Source: Bacillota bacterium (GTDB lineage: Bacteria > Bacillota > Clostridia > Lachnospirales > Lachnospiraceae). Taken from it: 22,180 bases of DNA. The position numbers were made by a program, and so were the translations under genes. The DNA is taken from positions 1-22,180 of the forward strand of contig JAEWMZ010000279.1 in assembly GCA_023392995.1 (NCBI GenBank). Reading direction: 5' to 3'. The notes under the pieces are model-generated. The model saw only the letters and a program-made list of their open reading frames with translations, did not search any database and had not been told where the DNA came from. Below are positions 7,827 to 14,845 of this stretch, piece after piece (the stretch's first letter is position 1; each line of letters opens with the position of its first letter).

Positions 7827-8102
7827 TTAGAACTTCGGAAGAATCTTCTCAACATCGGTATGAGGTCTAGGAATTACATGTGTTGCAACCAACTCACCTA
7901 ATCTGGAAGCCGCTGATGCTCCAACCTCTGTAGCAGCCTTAACTGCACCTACATCACCGCGAACTAATACTGTTACAAGTCCTGAACCGATTTTCTCTGT
8001 TCCGATCAATGTTACTTCTGCTGCCTTTACCATTGCATCAGCTGCTTCAATTGCTGCTGTAAGACCTCTAGTTTCAACCATTCCTAATGCTTCCTGAGCC
8101 AT
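7827..8102 (-). CDS. Canonical PduA/PduJ-like BMC-H shell protein
   Basis: This 91-residue single-domain protein has the typical fold sequence, pore loop EKIGSGLVTV, and C-terminal HVIPRPHTDVEKILP. By family it forms the main hexameric tiles of the shell, with a central pore for small polar metabolites. GGAGGA lies nine bases upstream of the ATG at 8102. A strong hairpin precedes the ribosome site, suggesting expression tuning. It and the C-terminal part of the gene at 6707 look like a recent duplication. Confidence 0.95.
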   Translation of the reverse strand: MAQEALGMVETRGLTAAIEAADAMVKAAEVTLIGTEKIGSGLVTVLVRGDVGAVKAATEVGASAASRLGELVATHVIPRPHTDVEKILPKF

Positions 8103-8124
8103 TTTACTAATCCTCCATTTTTGA

Positions 8125-8147
8125 TCAGGAGGATTTCAGCCTCCTGA
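8125..8147 (-). promoter_or_regulatory. Hairpin next to the BMC-H ribosome site
   Basis: TCAGGAGG (8125-8132) and CCTCCTGA (8140-8147) form a perfect 8-bp stem with a 7-base loop, about nine bases from the ribosome site GGAGGA (8111-8116) of the 7827 gene. The CCTCC arm could also pair with that ribosome site. It may control translation or mark an RNA processing point that sets shell stoichiometry. Confidence 0.55.
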
Positions 8148-8220
8148 GATTGTAGTTATCAGGGGCTTGTGCCTCCCGAATATATTACCTAGCTAGTATT
8201 TATCCATTATAATATATTTT

Positions 8221-8535
8221 TTAGTTTTTATCCAGTCCACTTATGGCAAGCATTTTTTCAACTGCCGGATCCGGTGCTGCAATCACATGAGTTGTAATAA
8301 CTCCGGATAGTTGATTTGCTGCTTCCTGTGCCGCTTCTACTGCTGCTTTAACATCAACAACACTACCGCGGAATTTAACAGTAACAATGAGTGGAACCGG
8401 GAGACTATCAGCATTCGCTGGCTTATTTCGGTCAAAAGCATCCACCGTAACATTAGCTGCTTTGCATCCGGCATCGCAAGCCACAAAAGCTGTAACCAGT
8501 CCGAAAACTTCAATTATGCCAACTGCATTTCCCAT
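8221..8535 (-). CDS. BMC-H shell protein with an expanded pore loop
   Basis: This 104-residue protein is a single BMC domain (AVGIIEVFGLVTAFVACDAGCKAA at the N-terminus, THVIAAPDPAVEKML at the C-terminus). Where its paralogues have TEKIGSG, it has a longer segment, DRNKPANADSLPVP (about residues 35-48), lacking the Gly-Ser-Gly pore motif. Two Cys lie in the first helix region (C20, C24). It is the first shell gene after the alcohol dehydrogenase. The altered loop could close or reshape the pore, or bind a cofactor; neither is shown. Confidence 0.88.
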   Translation of the reverse strand: MGNAVGIIEVFGLVTAFVACDAGCKAANVTVDAFDRNKPANADSLPVPLIVTVKFRGSVVDVKAAVEAAQEAANQLSGVITTHVIAAPDPAVEKMLAISGLDKN

Positions 8536-8623
8536 TCTTTACTCCATTCTAGCATAAACTTTCGTTTCGCTTTCCTTATTCACGCTGAAACACAGGTGTT
8601 TCATTTGGAATTACTAGTGTAAG

Positions 8624-9847
8624 TTATTCATTAATGACGGTTACTTTCAAACCTTCCATCTTCAGGTTTGTCACGTATGCATCATTGATCTTATCTAATG
8701 GGTATTTATGGGTAATAAGCTTATTCATTGGTAATCCGATTCCCTTTGCTCTCTTTAAGAAATCGAAGGTAGTAGCATAATCTCTTAAGGTATATACCCA
8801 GGAACCAACGGTTGTAATCTCTTTTGCACAGATATCAAAGTGAGGATTAATGGTTGCATCTCCACCATTGATGAAGAATCCAAGTTCACATAAGCCACCG
8901 CCGCTGCGGATGAATTTATAGATATTGGAATGTGCTGCTGGAGATCCGGTACACTGGAACGCGAAATCAGCCAGTTTACCGCCAAAGGCGTCTTCCACAG
9001 CTGCTGCTAATGCTTCAATTCCCTTATGTTCCTTGAAGTTAACTGTCTTTGTTGCGCCCATCTCTTTTGCAAACGCCAGTCTCTTCTCCTCACCATCGAC
9101 TGCTACGATATTCTCTATACCCATCGTACGAAGAACAGCGATACAGATTAAACCGATTGGTCCGCAGCCCTGAACTACTACGCGGCTGTTGAAGCGTAAA
9201 ATGTTTGTTGATTTTGCTCTTTCCACTGCATGAATTAATACTGCACATGGCTCGATGAGAATTCTTGATTCCAGATCAAGATCACTTACATTAAAGATTG
9301 TTGATCCACCGCGGATTACGATGTAATCGGCAAACCATCCATTCAAATGTGTGCTGTCATCCGGAAGAAGTCCGTATACATCGGCACCGCCAACGTTCTG
9401 CTTATTCAAGTCGAACATTGTGATATCCGGGTTATCCTTAAAGATCATACAGGAAACCACTTTATCTCCAACCTTAAGGTCTTTGCCGGCACTGTCCTTC
9501 TTTACGTTCTTACCAACTTTAACAACCTCACCGGTTCCTTCGTGTCCTAATACAACAGGAATTAAACCGAAAGGATCTCTTTTGTATTCATGGGCATCAG
9601 TACCGCATACACCGCAGCCTTCTACCTTAACTAAGATATCATCATCACCAAGTTCCGGAATCGGATACTCTTGCAGCTCGATTTTCTCAAGTGCAGTCAG
9701 CATTGCAACACGGCTGGTCTTGGGAATCTCACTGTTTGACTTGTGGGAGCAATTACCGCTGCAGCCTTCTTTTTTCGCAGGCGCCTGTCCAAGCTCTTGA
9801 AGTACCTGTTTTACTATATCTTCAATATTTGTTGAATTAATGTCCAT
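8624..9847 (-). CDS. Zinc-dependent MDR alcohol dehydrogenase with encapsulation peptide
   Basis: This 407-residue enzyme most likely reduces propionaldehyde to 1-propanol, regenerating NAD+ inside the shell. Catalytic-zinc motifs are C81 in GVCGTDAHE and H102-E103 in GHEGTGEV; a Rossmann dinucleotide-binding motif reads VVVQGCGPIGL near residue 222. The four-Cys structural zinc lobe of classical liver-type enzymes is not apparent. Residues 1-20 (MDINSTNIEDIVKQVLQELG) form an amphipathic encapsulation helix. A linker with C29 and C33 (GCSGNCSHK) connects it to the catalytic domain, which starts near residue 45. It replaces the iron-dependent PduQ of classical Pdu operons. AGGAGG precedes the ATG, 22 bp after the aldehyde dehydrogenase stop. 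Confidence 0.93.
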   Translation of the reverse strand: MDINSTNIEDIVKQVLQELGQAPAKKEGCSGNCSHKSNSEIPKTSRVAMLTALEKIELQEYPIPELGDDDILVKVEGCGVCGTDAHEYKRDPFGLIPVVLGHEGTGEVVKVGKNVKKDSAGKDLKVGDKVVSCMIFKDNPDITMFDLNKQNVGGADVYGLLPDDSTHLNGWFADYIVIRGGSTIFNVSDLDLESRILIEPCAVLIHAVERAKSTNILRFNSRVVVQGCGPIGLICIAVLRTMGIENIVAVDGEEKRLAFAKEMGATKTVNFKEHKGIEALAAAVEDAFGGKLADFAFQCTGSPAAHSNIYKFIRSGGGLCELGFFINGGDATINPHFDICAKEITTVGSWVYTLRDYATTFDFLKRAKGIGLPMNKLITHKYPLDKINDAYVTNLKMEGLKVTVINE

Positions 9848-9869
9848 TATTTCCTCCTGTTTATTCGAT

Positions 9870-11264
9870 TTAACGAATGCATAAGCTATCTGACATTACA
9901 CATCTTCTAGCTTTTGTAAAGCTTCTTGCTGAGGTTAGGCCTTCGCCGGTTCTGCTTGCGATTGTAAAGGTACAGAAGCCTTCTCCGCCGAAACCTAAGG
10001 CTGCATAGGATGGAGCATTCTTTACGAAAATTGCTGTATCGATGGCTTTACCATACTTCGTCAGGTTATCTATATTCTTGGAGTGCATATGTGCGGAATG
10101 GCGGTAACCATGCTCCAACCACACTGCTTTTTCAATTGCATCATCGATATCCTTTGCTCTAACAATACCAAGGATCGGCATCATCAATTCTTCTGCAATC
10201 AGCGGATGCTCTTTTTCTCCTTCGAAGATGATGCAGCGTGTTCCCTTTGGTGCATCAACACCGATCATGGAGAGTAAGGTGATTGCGTCTTTACCAACGC
10301 ATTTCCTGTTAAGCTGACCCTTAATTACGACTGTATTTAACAACTTTTCCTGTTCTTCTGCATTAATCATGTAACAGCCATTCTCTTTCAGGAAATAGAT
10401 CAGCTCATCCACGATAGTTTCAATTGCCACAATTTCTTTTTCTGCGATACAAGGAAGGTTATTATCAAAGGTACAACCATTTACGATATCTCTTGCCGCC
10501 TTCTGGATGTCTGCCGTATCATCAACAAGTACGGGAGGATTGCCTGCGCCGGCACCGATTCCTCTTTTTCCTGAAGAAAGCACGGTTGTTACTACACCAG
10601 GGCCTCCGGTTGCAGCGATTAATTGAATTGCCTTATGCTTTAACATAATATTGCTGGTTTCCAGCGTAGGCTTCTCAACCGTTACTGCGATATTGGCGGG
10701 ACCACCAACCTCAAGGGATGCTTCGTTTAGCATATTAACTGCATAGATTGAAGTCTTGATGGCTGCCGGATGAGGATTAAATACCACGGTATTTCCTCCG
10801 GCAATCATACCAATGGTGTTACAGATAATGGTTTCACTCGGATTCGTACAGGGAGTGATCGCCCCGATTACACCAAAAGGTCCCATCTCTACTAAGGTTA
10901 AGCCTCTGTCACCAGACCAGGCTGTTGTTGTAATATCTTCTGTACCGGGGGTCTTCTCTGCTAAAAGCTGGTGTTTTAAAATCTTATCTCCGACATTACC
11001 CATGCCAGTTTCTTCTACTGCCATCTTCGCAAAGATTTCAGCATTCTCTATTGTTTTCTTACGTATGTTGCTAATAATTTTCTCTCTGGCATCCATCGTC
11101 AGCTTCTGCATTACCTTCTGAGCCTTGATGGAAGCTTCAATCGCTTCCGTCATCTCTGTGAAGACACCCAGTTGTTTTACTGGTGCTGAAGTACCTGAGA
11201 TTTCTGTCTGTAGTTTTTTCACTACTTCATTTATGATATCCTGGAGTAAAGCTTCCTTCTCCAT
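9870..11264 (-). CDS. pduP: CoA-acylating propionaldehyde dehydrogenase (PduP-like)
   Basis: This 464-residue member of the aldehyde dehydrogenase superfamily oxidises propionaldehyde with NAD+ and CoA to propionyl-CoA. The nucleophile is C272 in NNLPCIAEKE, the context seen in PduP and EutE. ITPCTNPSET near residue 136 belongs to the cofactor-binding region. Residues 1-20 (MEKEALLQDIINEVVKKLQT) are a typical amphipathic encapsulation helix, followed by a Ser/Pro-rich linker. GAGGAGG lies nine bases upstream of the ATG. It lies between the aldolase and the alcohol dehydrogenase, so both fates of the aldehyde are encoded side by side. Confidence 0.95.
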   Translation of the reverse strand: MEKEALLQDIINEVVKKLQTEISGTSAPVKQLGVFTEMTEAIEASIKAQKVMQKLTMDAREKIISNIRKKTIENAEIFAKMAVEETGMGNVGDKILKHQLLAEKTPGTEDITTTAWSGDRGLTLVEMGPFGVIGAITPCTNPSETIICNTIGMIAGGNTVVFNPHPAAIKTSIYAVNMLNEASLEVGGPANIAVTVEKPTLETSNIMLKHKAIQLIAATGGPGVVTTVLSSGKRGIGAGAGNPPVLVDDTADIQKAARDIVNGCTFDNNLPCIAEKEIVAIETIVDELIYFLKENGCYMINAEEQEKLLNTVVIKGQLNRKCVGKDAITLLSMIGVDAPKGTRCIIFEGEKEHPLIAEELMMPILGIVRAKDIDDAIEKAVWLEHGYRHSAHMHSKNIDNLTKYGKAIDTAIFVKNAPSYAALGFGGEGFCTFTIASRTGEGLTSARSFTKARRCVMSDSLCIR

Positions 11265-11316
11265 TCTTTATTACCTCCTCATTGACGTCTTCTGCAAACC
11301 TTGTGAGAAGATGAGT

Positions 11317-12117
11317 TTATTTTAAACCTAATTGCTCCATTACTTTCTTCGCAATTTCAGAAACGATGTCATCTGTTTTTACTTCTTCAGTGGATGCATG
11401 ACCTGCACAGTTATGACAGCTGGAGCCACCTTTATTAACTTTTGCACAAAGATCAGCAGGATGCTTTCCTGTCATACCGAACTGTCTGCGGATCTCATAT
11501 AATCTCTGAACCTGAGCATCGGATAATTCCTGAGGACCGCCCAACTGCTTGGAGATGAATAATAACTGTGCATAGAATTCTACGGATTCCATCTTGTGAT
11601 AAGCAGATAATAAAGAATCAGAGAAAGTTAATGCTCCGTGATTCTCTAATAATACTGCATCATAGTACTGAACATATTTTGCAACTGCATCCGGAATCTC
11701 TTCGGTTGAAGGAGTGCCGTACTCAGCGATCGGTACACAGCCAAGGGTGATAACTGCTTCTGGCATGATCGGCTGTGTCAAAGGAATACCTGCAATCGCA
11801 AAGCCTGTTGCATACATCGGATGAGCATGTACTACAGAGTTAACATCAGGTCTGTCTTTATAAACGCGCATATGCATTTTGATTTCTGAAGAAGGCTTGA
11901 AATCGCCATTCGCCTGAAGAACCTTACCATTCTTGTCAACCTTACAGATGTACTCTGGTGTCATAAAACCTTTGCTTACGCCAGTAGGTGTACATAAGAA
12001 TTCATTCTCATTTAACTTTACGGAAATGTTACCATCATTTGCAGCAACCATTCCTTTGTTATAAATTCTTCTGCCTATCTCGCATATTTCTTTTTTGATT
12101 TCGTATTCTGACTTCAT
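11317..12117 (-). CDS. fucA: L-fuculose/rhamnulose-1-phosphate-type class II aldolase with C-terminal encapsulation peptide
   Basis: The enzyme should split a deoxyketose-1-phosphate into DHAP and L-lactaldehyde, the precursor of 1,2-propanediol. The zinc and catalytic residues are E78 (SSEIKMH), H97 and H99 (VVHAHP) and H160 (ENHGAL), matching E73, H92, H94 and H155 of E. coli FucA. At 266 residues it is about 50 longer than FucA. The extra C-terminus holds a Cys-rich linker (C224, C234, C237 in SSCHNCAGH) and an amphipathic helix TDDIVSEIAKKVMEQLGLK, a probable encapsulation peptide. I chose the ATG at 12117, six bases from GGAGG. The open frame extends to 12216 but those codons cross the promoter region. 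First gene of the operon. Fuculose and rhamnulose phosphates cannot be told apart by sequence. Confidence 0.93.
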   Translation of the reverse strand: MKSEYEIKKEICEIGRRIYNKGMVAANDGNISVKLNENEFLCTPTGVSKGFMTPEYICKVDKNGKVLQANGDFKPSSEIKMHMRVYKDRPDVNSVVHAHPMYATGFAIAGIPLTQPIMPEAVITLGCVPIAEYGTPSTEEIPDAVAKYVQYYDAVLLENHGALTFSDSLLSAYHKMESVEFYAQLLFISKQLGGPQELSDAQVQRLYEIRRQFGMTGKHPADLCAKVNKGGSSCHNCAGHASTEEVKTDDIVSEIAKKVMEQLGLK

Positions 12118-12130
12118 ACATGTCCTCCTA

Positions 12131-12230
12131 TTATGTGTTACATAAAATTTGTTGTTTTGGTTTGATTTTTTTTGGTTTGTCTTTATTTTAATCCCTACAT
12201 ATTCTTTTGTCAACATGTATTTGTTGTTTT
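12131..12230 (-). promoter_or_regulatory. Operon promoter with flanking direct repeats (candidate DeoR operators)
   Basis: On the minus strand TTGACA (12208-12213) and TAAAAT (12185-12190) are 17 bp apart, a near-consensus sigma-A promoter about 70 bp upstream of the aldolase start. The 12-mer AAAACAACAAAT occurs on both sides of it, at 12219-12230 and 12147-12158. Related A/C-rich repeats continue to about 12250. A palindrome, TTATGT-gtt-ACATAA (12131-12145), lies just before the ribosome site. The repeats are good candidates for binding by the operon's DeoR regulator. No clear CcpA (cre) site was seen. Confidence 0.75.
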
Positions 12231-12292
12231 TATGTTGTTTTTGTTTGTTTTACTTGTGATCTCTACTGTGTATTTTTGGCAATAAAAGAAAA

Positions 12293-12335
12293 AAGAAGAT
12301 AATTTAGAAATGCTCTCCAAATTACCTTCTTTTCT
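12293..12335 (-). terminator. Intrinsic terminator upstream of the microcompartment operon
   Basis: AAGAAGGTAATTT and AAATTATCTTCTT (minus strand, 12331-12293) form a 13-bp stem with one G-U pair, followed by TTTTCTTTTATT. It ends transcripts of the membrane protein gene at 12510 and insulates the microcompartment promoter. Confidence 0.7.
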
Positions 12336-12509
12336 TTCTCTTTAAAACTATTTTATGGTTATTACAACAACATAGCTTTTGTTATACGCTATGACCTTCG
12401 TCGACTATTCTTTATACTTCAATCATCAATTCCCTTTCCACTTTACCTGCACCAATATATGATTAAAAAAGTGCAATGGGAATAGGGTTCTTTCTTATAT
12501 AGTACAAAG
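12336..12509. other. Intergenic, one imperfect hairpin, no gene seen
   Basis: This is AT-rich sequence between the terminator and the small membrane protein. ATTCCCTTTCCACTTT (12429-12444) pairs with AAAGTGCAATGGGAAT (12468-12483) with two mismatches. I see no coding potential. Confidence 0.4.
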
Positions 12510-12974
12510 TCAATTTAATTTATCCCTGATCCCCTTACGTTCATTTAATATAATCTTATCCAGAACCGCTTTATAAACTAGAACGATCTGTGCATCAATG
12601 TAGCAAAACTTATTCGTTATATATTCGTAAGCTTTATAGATAAAGCAGATACTAATACTGATCAAAGCCACCATAGTAAGCAGCGGCTGCAAATCCTTAG
12701 CGATTAAGAAGACGGACGCTGATAAATAAAATAAAAACGCCAGAAAAAAATTCTTACTAATACGAAAGGCCAAAAGCATTGTATCATTTAATCGATTATG
12801 CATTTTTGCAATTGATTTAATATCCCGGCTCTGTAATTTCTCATACATATCATCGTATATGGTTTTACTGTTGCTTATTTTTGTTTCCATATTCTTTTTT
12901 ACATAAGAAGAGTATCGGCGATATTCTGCTTCCCCAAGCTCTTTTCTAATTAACTTTTTAAATACATTTGACAT
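12510..12974 (-). CDS. Hypothetical small membrane protein
   Basis: I do not recognise a family. The 154-residue protein starts with a basic, helical, cytoplasmic-looking region (about residues 1-70). Two closely spaced hydrophobic segments follow (about 72-92 and 97-116), then a charged C-terminal tail (KIILNERKGIRDKLN). GGAGG lies seven bases upstream of the ATG, supporting the start. It is transcribed toward the microcompartment operon but separated by a terminator and the operon promoter, so a functional link is not indicated. It could be an SMODS/effector-like two-helix protein or a simple membrane anchor; the sequence does not decide. Confidence 0.7.
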   Translation of the reverse strand: MSNVFKKLIRKELGEAEYRRYSSYVKKNMETKISNSKTIYDDMYEKLQSRDIKSIAKMHNRLNDTMLLAFRISKNFFLAFLFYLSASVFLIAKDLQPLLTMVALISISICFIYKAYEYITNKFCYIDAQIVLVYKAVLDKIILNERKGIRDKLN

Positions 12975-13414
12975 AAAATTCCTCCATTATACAACAATGA
13001 ACTAAACTTAGCAAGAAATCCTTTTATTTGACTTTTATACCATAATACATCCTTTTTGTCCAGTTCCTTATCTTATACTCGGCTTTCAAATTATATTTCT
13101 TAATACTATTATTCTCAAACAGCTCAAAATAAACCTCTGCAAATATTGTTTCTATTACCATAGCAAATACTATTTTCATTATAAATTTATTTTCTTTAAC
13201 GAATTCTATAATGAATTTATTTCAATACAATCTCATTCTTTCAACATTTTTTAAAGAAAATGATCGTCGATTTATTAACAAAATGTTCATAATATATCCA
13301 TACAATAATCATATATGTACTTTATAATCAAAAATAAGTTAAGAAGATCACTTCAATAACTGATGAAAGTACTACAATTTAATATTGCTTACAAGATAAT
13401 TTTTTTCATAAAAT

Positions 13415-13538
13415 AAGCCCGGCAGCTACCCTCCCCCCTCTACCGGGCTTCTCCTCTTTTTATAAGCCCAGTTTCAGGAGAATTTTCATTGTTTGCAAGT
13501 GGTTGAGATAGACAGTTTATTCCTGTCTTATTTTTTTT
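13415..13538 (+). ncRNA. Candidate small RNA with a C-rich loop
   Basis: AAGCCCGG (13415-13422) and CCGGGCTT (13443-13450) form a perfect 8-bp GC-rich stem around a 20-base loop containing ACCCTCCCCCCTC, which is complementary to Shine-Dalgarno sequences. A second copy of AAGCCC near 13464 could compete for GGGCTT. At 13510-13528 AGACAG pairs with CTGTCT and is followed by TATTTTTTTT, a plausible terminator. No coding sequence lies between them. The upstream promoter is weak (TTGCTT, 18 bp, TAAAAT). The hairpin alone could instead be a terminator relic. Confidence 0.35.
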
Positions 13539-13817
13539 GCTTTCTTTTAAGACTTATCCTTAACAACTCCAATAGATGAAATCAATCAGAATATTTTACT
13601 ATAATATATGGTTCTTACTAATTCAATGTTCATACCTTACTAGGAAATACGCACTGAAATACGCTCTCAACCGTGGAACACTTAAATAAGCGCAATATCC
13701 TCATATACTGAAAGCAAACACCCATTAACGGCATTACGTCACCAGAGAACATATTTACGTATCAGAAGAACAAACACCCCTCCTATAGAAATACGAATAA
13801 AATAAGCAATTTTATTC

Positions 13818-13846
13818 TTTCCATACGTATTAATATATGTTATTAT
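13818..13846 (+). promoter_or_regulatory. Probable upp promoter
   Basis: TTTCCA (13818-13823) and TATTAT (13841-13846) are separated by 17 bp, giving a leader of about 55 bases before the upp start. The -35 matches four of six consensus bases and the -10 five of six. Confidence 0.4.
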
Positions 13847-13909
13847 ATTCGATGGATATTTGGCGAAAATATAATTGTCATGTAGAAAACAAACTTAGGA
13901 GGTAGAACA

Positions 13910-14539
13910 ATGTCAACCGTAATAACCATGGAGCATCCGTTAATCCAACACAAAATCGGAATTATGAGACGCAAAACTACATCAACAAAGGAGTTTCGTG
14001 ATCTTGTTTCAGAAGTTGCAATGCTAATCTGTTATGAGGCTACCAGAAGACTTCCACTTGCTGACATAGAAATAGAAACACCACTGGTAAAAACGATTGC
14101 CAAAGAAATTGCCGGCAAAAAGCTCTGTATCGTTCCAATTCTGCGTGCAGGACTGCATATGGCTGATGGTATCTTAAATCTGATTCCAAATGCAAAGGTT
14201 GGCCATATCGGCTTATACCGTAACGAAGAAACCCTGGAGCCAGTAGAGTATTTCTGTAAACTTCCGTCCGATGCAGATGAACGCGAGATCTTTGTTGTCG
14301 ATCCAATGCTGGCAACCGGAGGCTCAGCTGTAGCTGCGATTGATCTTCTTAAAAAGAGAGGTATCGGCAAAATTCATTTTCTTTGCTTAATCGCTGCTCC
14401 CGAAGGCGTAGAACGCTTAACGAAAGCTCATCCTGATGTTGATATCTATATCGGAAGCCTGGATGAAAGATTAAATGATAAAGGTTATATTTTACCAGGT
14501 CTGGGCGATGCGGGAGATAGAATCTACGGAACAAAATGA
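13910..14539 (+). CDS. upp: Uracil phosphoribosyltransferase
   Basis: The enzyme salvages uracil with PRPP to make UMP in the cytoplasm. The 209-residue length is typical. The PRPP-binding loop is VDPMLATGGSA (residues 130-140), and the C-terminal GYILPGLGDAGDRIYGTK is the conserved uracil-binding end. CIVPILRAGLHMADG (73-87) is also family-typical. AGGAGG lies seven bases upstream of the ATG. It appears monocistronic, with a strong terminator about 50 bp downstream. Confidence 0.97.
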   Translation: MSTVITMEHPLIQHKIGIMRRKTTSTKEFRDLVSEVAMLICYEATRRLPLADIEIETPLVKTIAKEIAGKKLCIVPILRAGLHMADGILNLIPNAKVGHIGLYRNEETLEPVEYFCKLPSDADEREIFVVDPMLATGGSAVAAIDLLKKRGIGKIHFLCLIAAPEGVERLTKAHPDVDIYIGSLDERLNDKGYILPGLGDAGDRIYGTK

Positions 14540-14590
14540 AAATAAAATGAATTCGCAGATTTGTTTTCACACATATATAACACTTAATTT

Positions 14591-14652
14591 AAAATCCCCG
14601 AGAACAGTTGCTTTGATTCATATCAAAACAGCTGATCCCCGGGGATTTTCTA
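14591..14652. terminator. Strong intrinsic terminator after upp, likely bidirectional
   Basis: AAAATCCCCG (14591-14600) pairs perfectly with CGGGGATTTT (14640-14649). The interior adds CAGTTG/CAGCTG and TTTGAT/ATCAAA pairs, making one extended hairpin. The stem ends in TTTT on the plus strand and TTTTAAATT on the minus strand, so it can serve both upp and galM. Confidence 0.85.
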
Positions 14653-14657
14653 ATATA

Positions 14658-14832
14658 TGATTTTTGTAGTTACTTTTACTTCGTTGTGATTTTTGTAGTT
14701 TTTTACTTCGTTTTTATGTTTGTAGTTTCTTTTACTGATTTGGGATTTTTATAGCTTCTTTTACTTCGTTTTTCTGTTTGTAATTGCTTTTCCTGATTTG
14801 CAATATTTATAATTTCTTTTATTTCGTTGTGG
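14658..14832. repeat. Degenerate tandem repeat, about six units of about 29 bp
   Basis: Units of the form GATTTTTGTAGTT-CTTTTACTTCGTT are repeated with drift. Endings alternate partly between CTTCGTT and CTGATTT. It lies between the upp terminator and the galM stop, so it would be in the 3' untranslated region of galM. No coding role is seen on either strand. Confidence 0.7.
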
Positions 14833-14845
14833 CCGGCGAAACGAA

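Larger units (their letters stand above)
12975..13909. other. 935-bp AT-rich intergenic region before upp
   Basis: No open frame with a ribosome site is visible here. It contains a 9-bp inverted repeat (TTCATTATA near 13176 with TATAATGAA near 13210), the hairpin-plus-terminator segment described at 13415-13538, and the upp promoter region near 13818-13846. The rest is AT-rich sequence in which I see nothing. Confidence 0.6.

Noticed and set aside
13176..13218. 9-bp AT-only inverted repeat as a terminator or operator
   Set aside because: In such AT-rich DNA a 9-bp match is weak evidence, and no gene or T-run is appropriately placed.
14658..14832. Possible CRISPR array
   Set aside because: The units are contiguous and degenerate, without unique spacers or exact repeats, and no cas genes are nearby.
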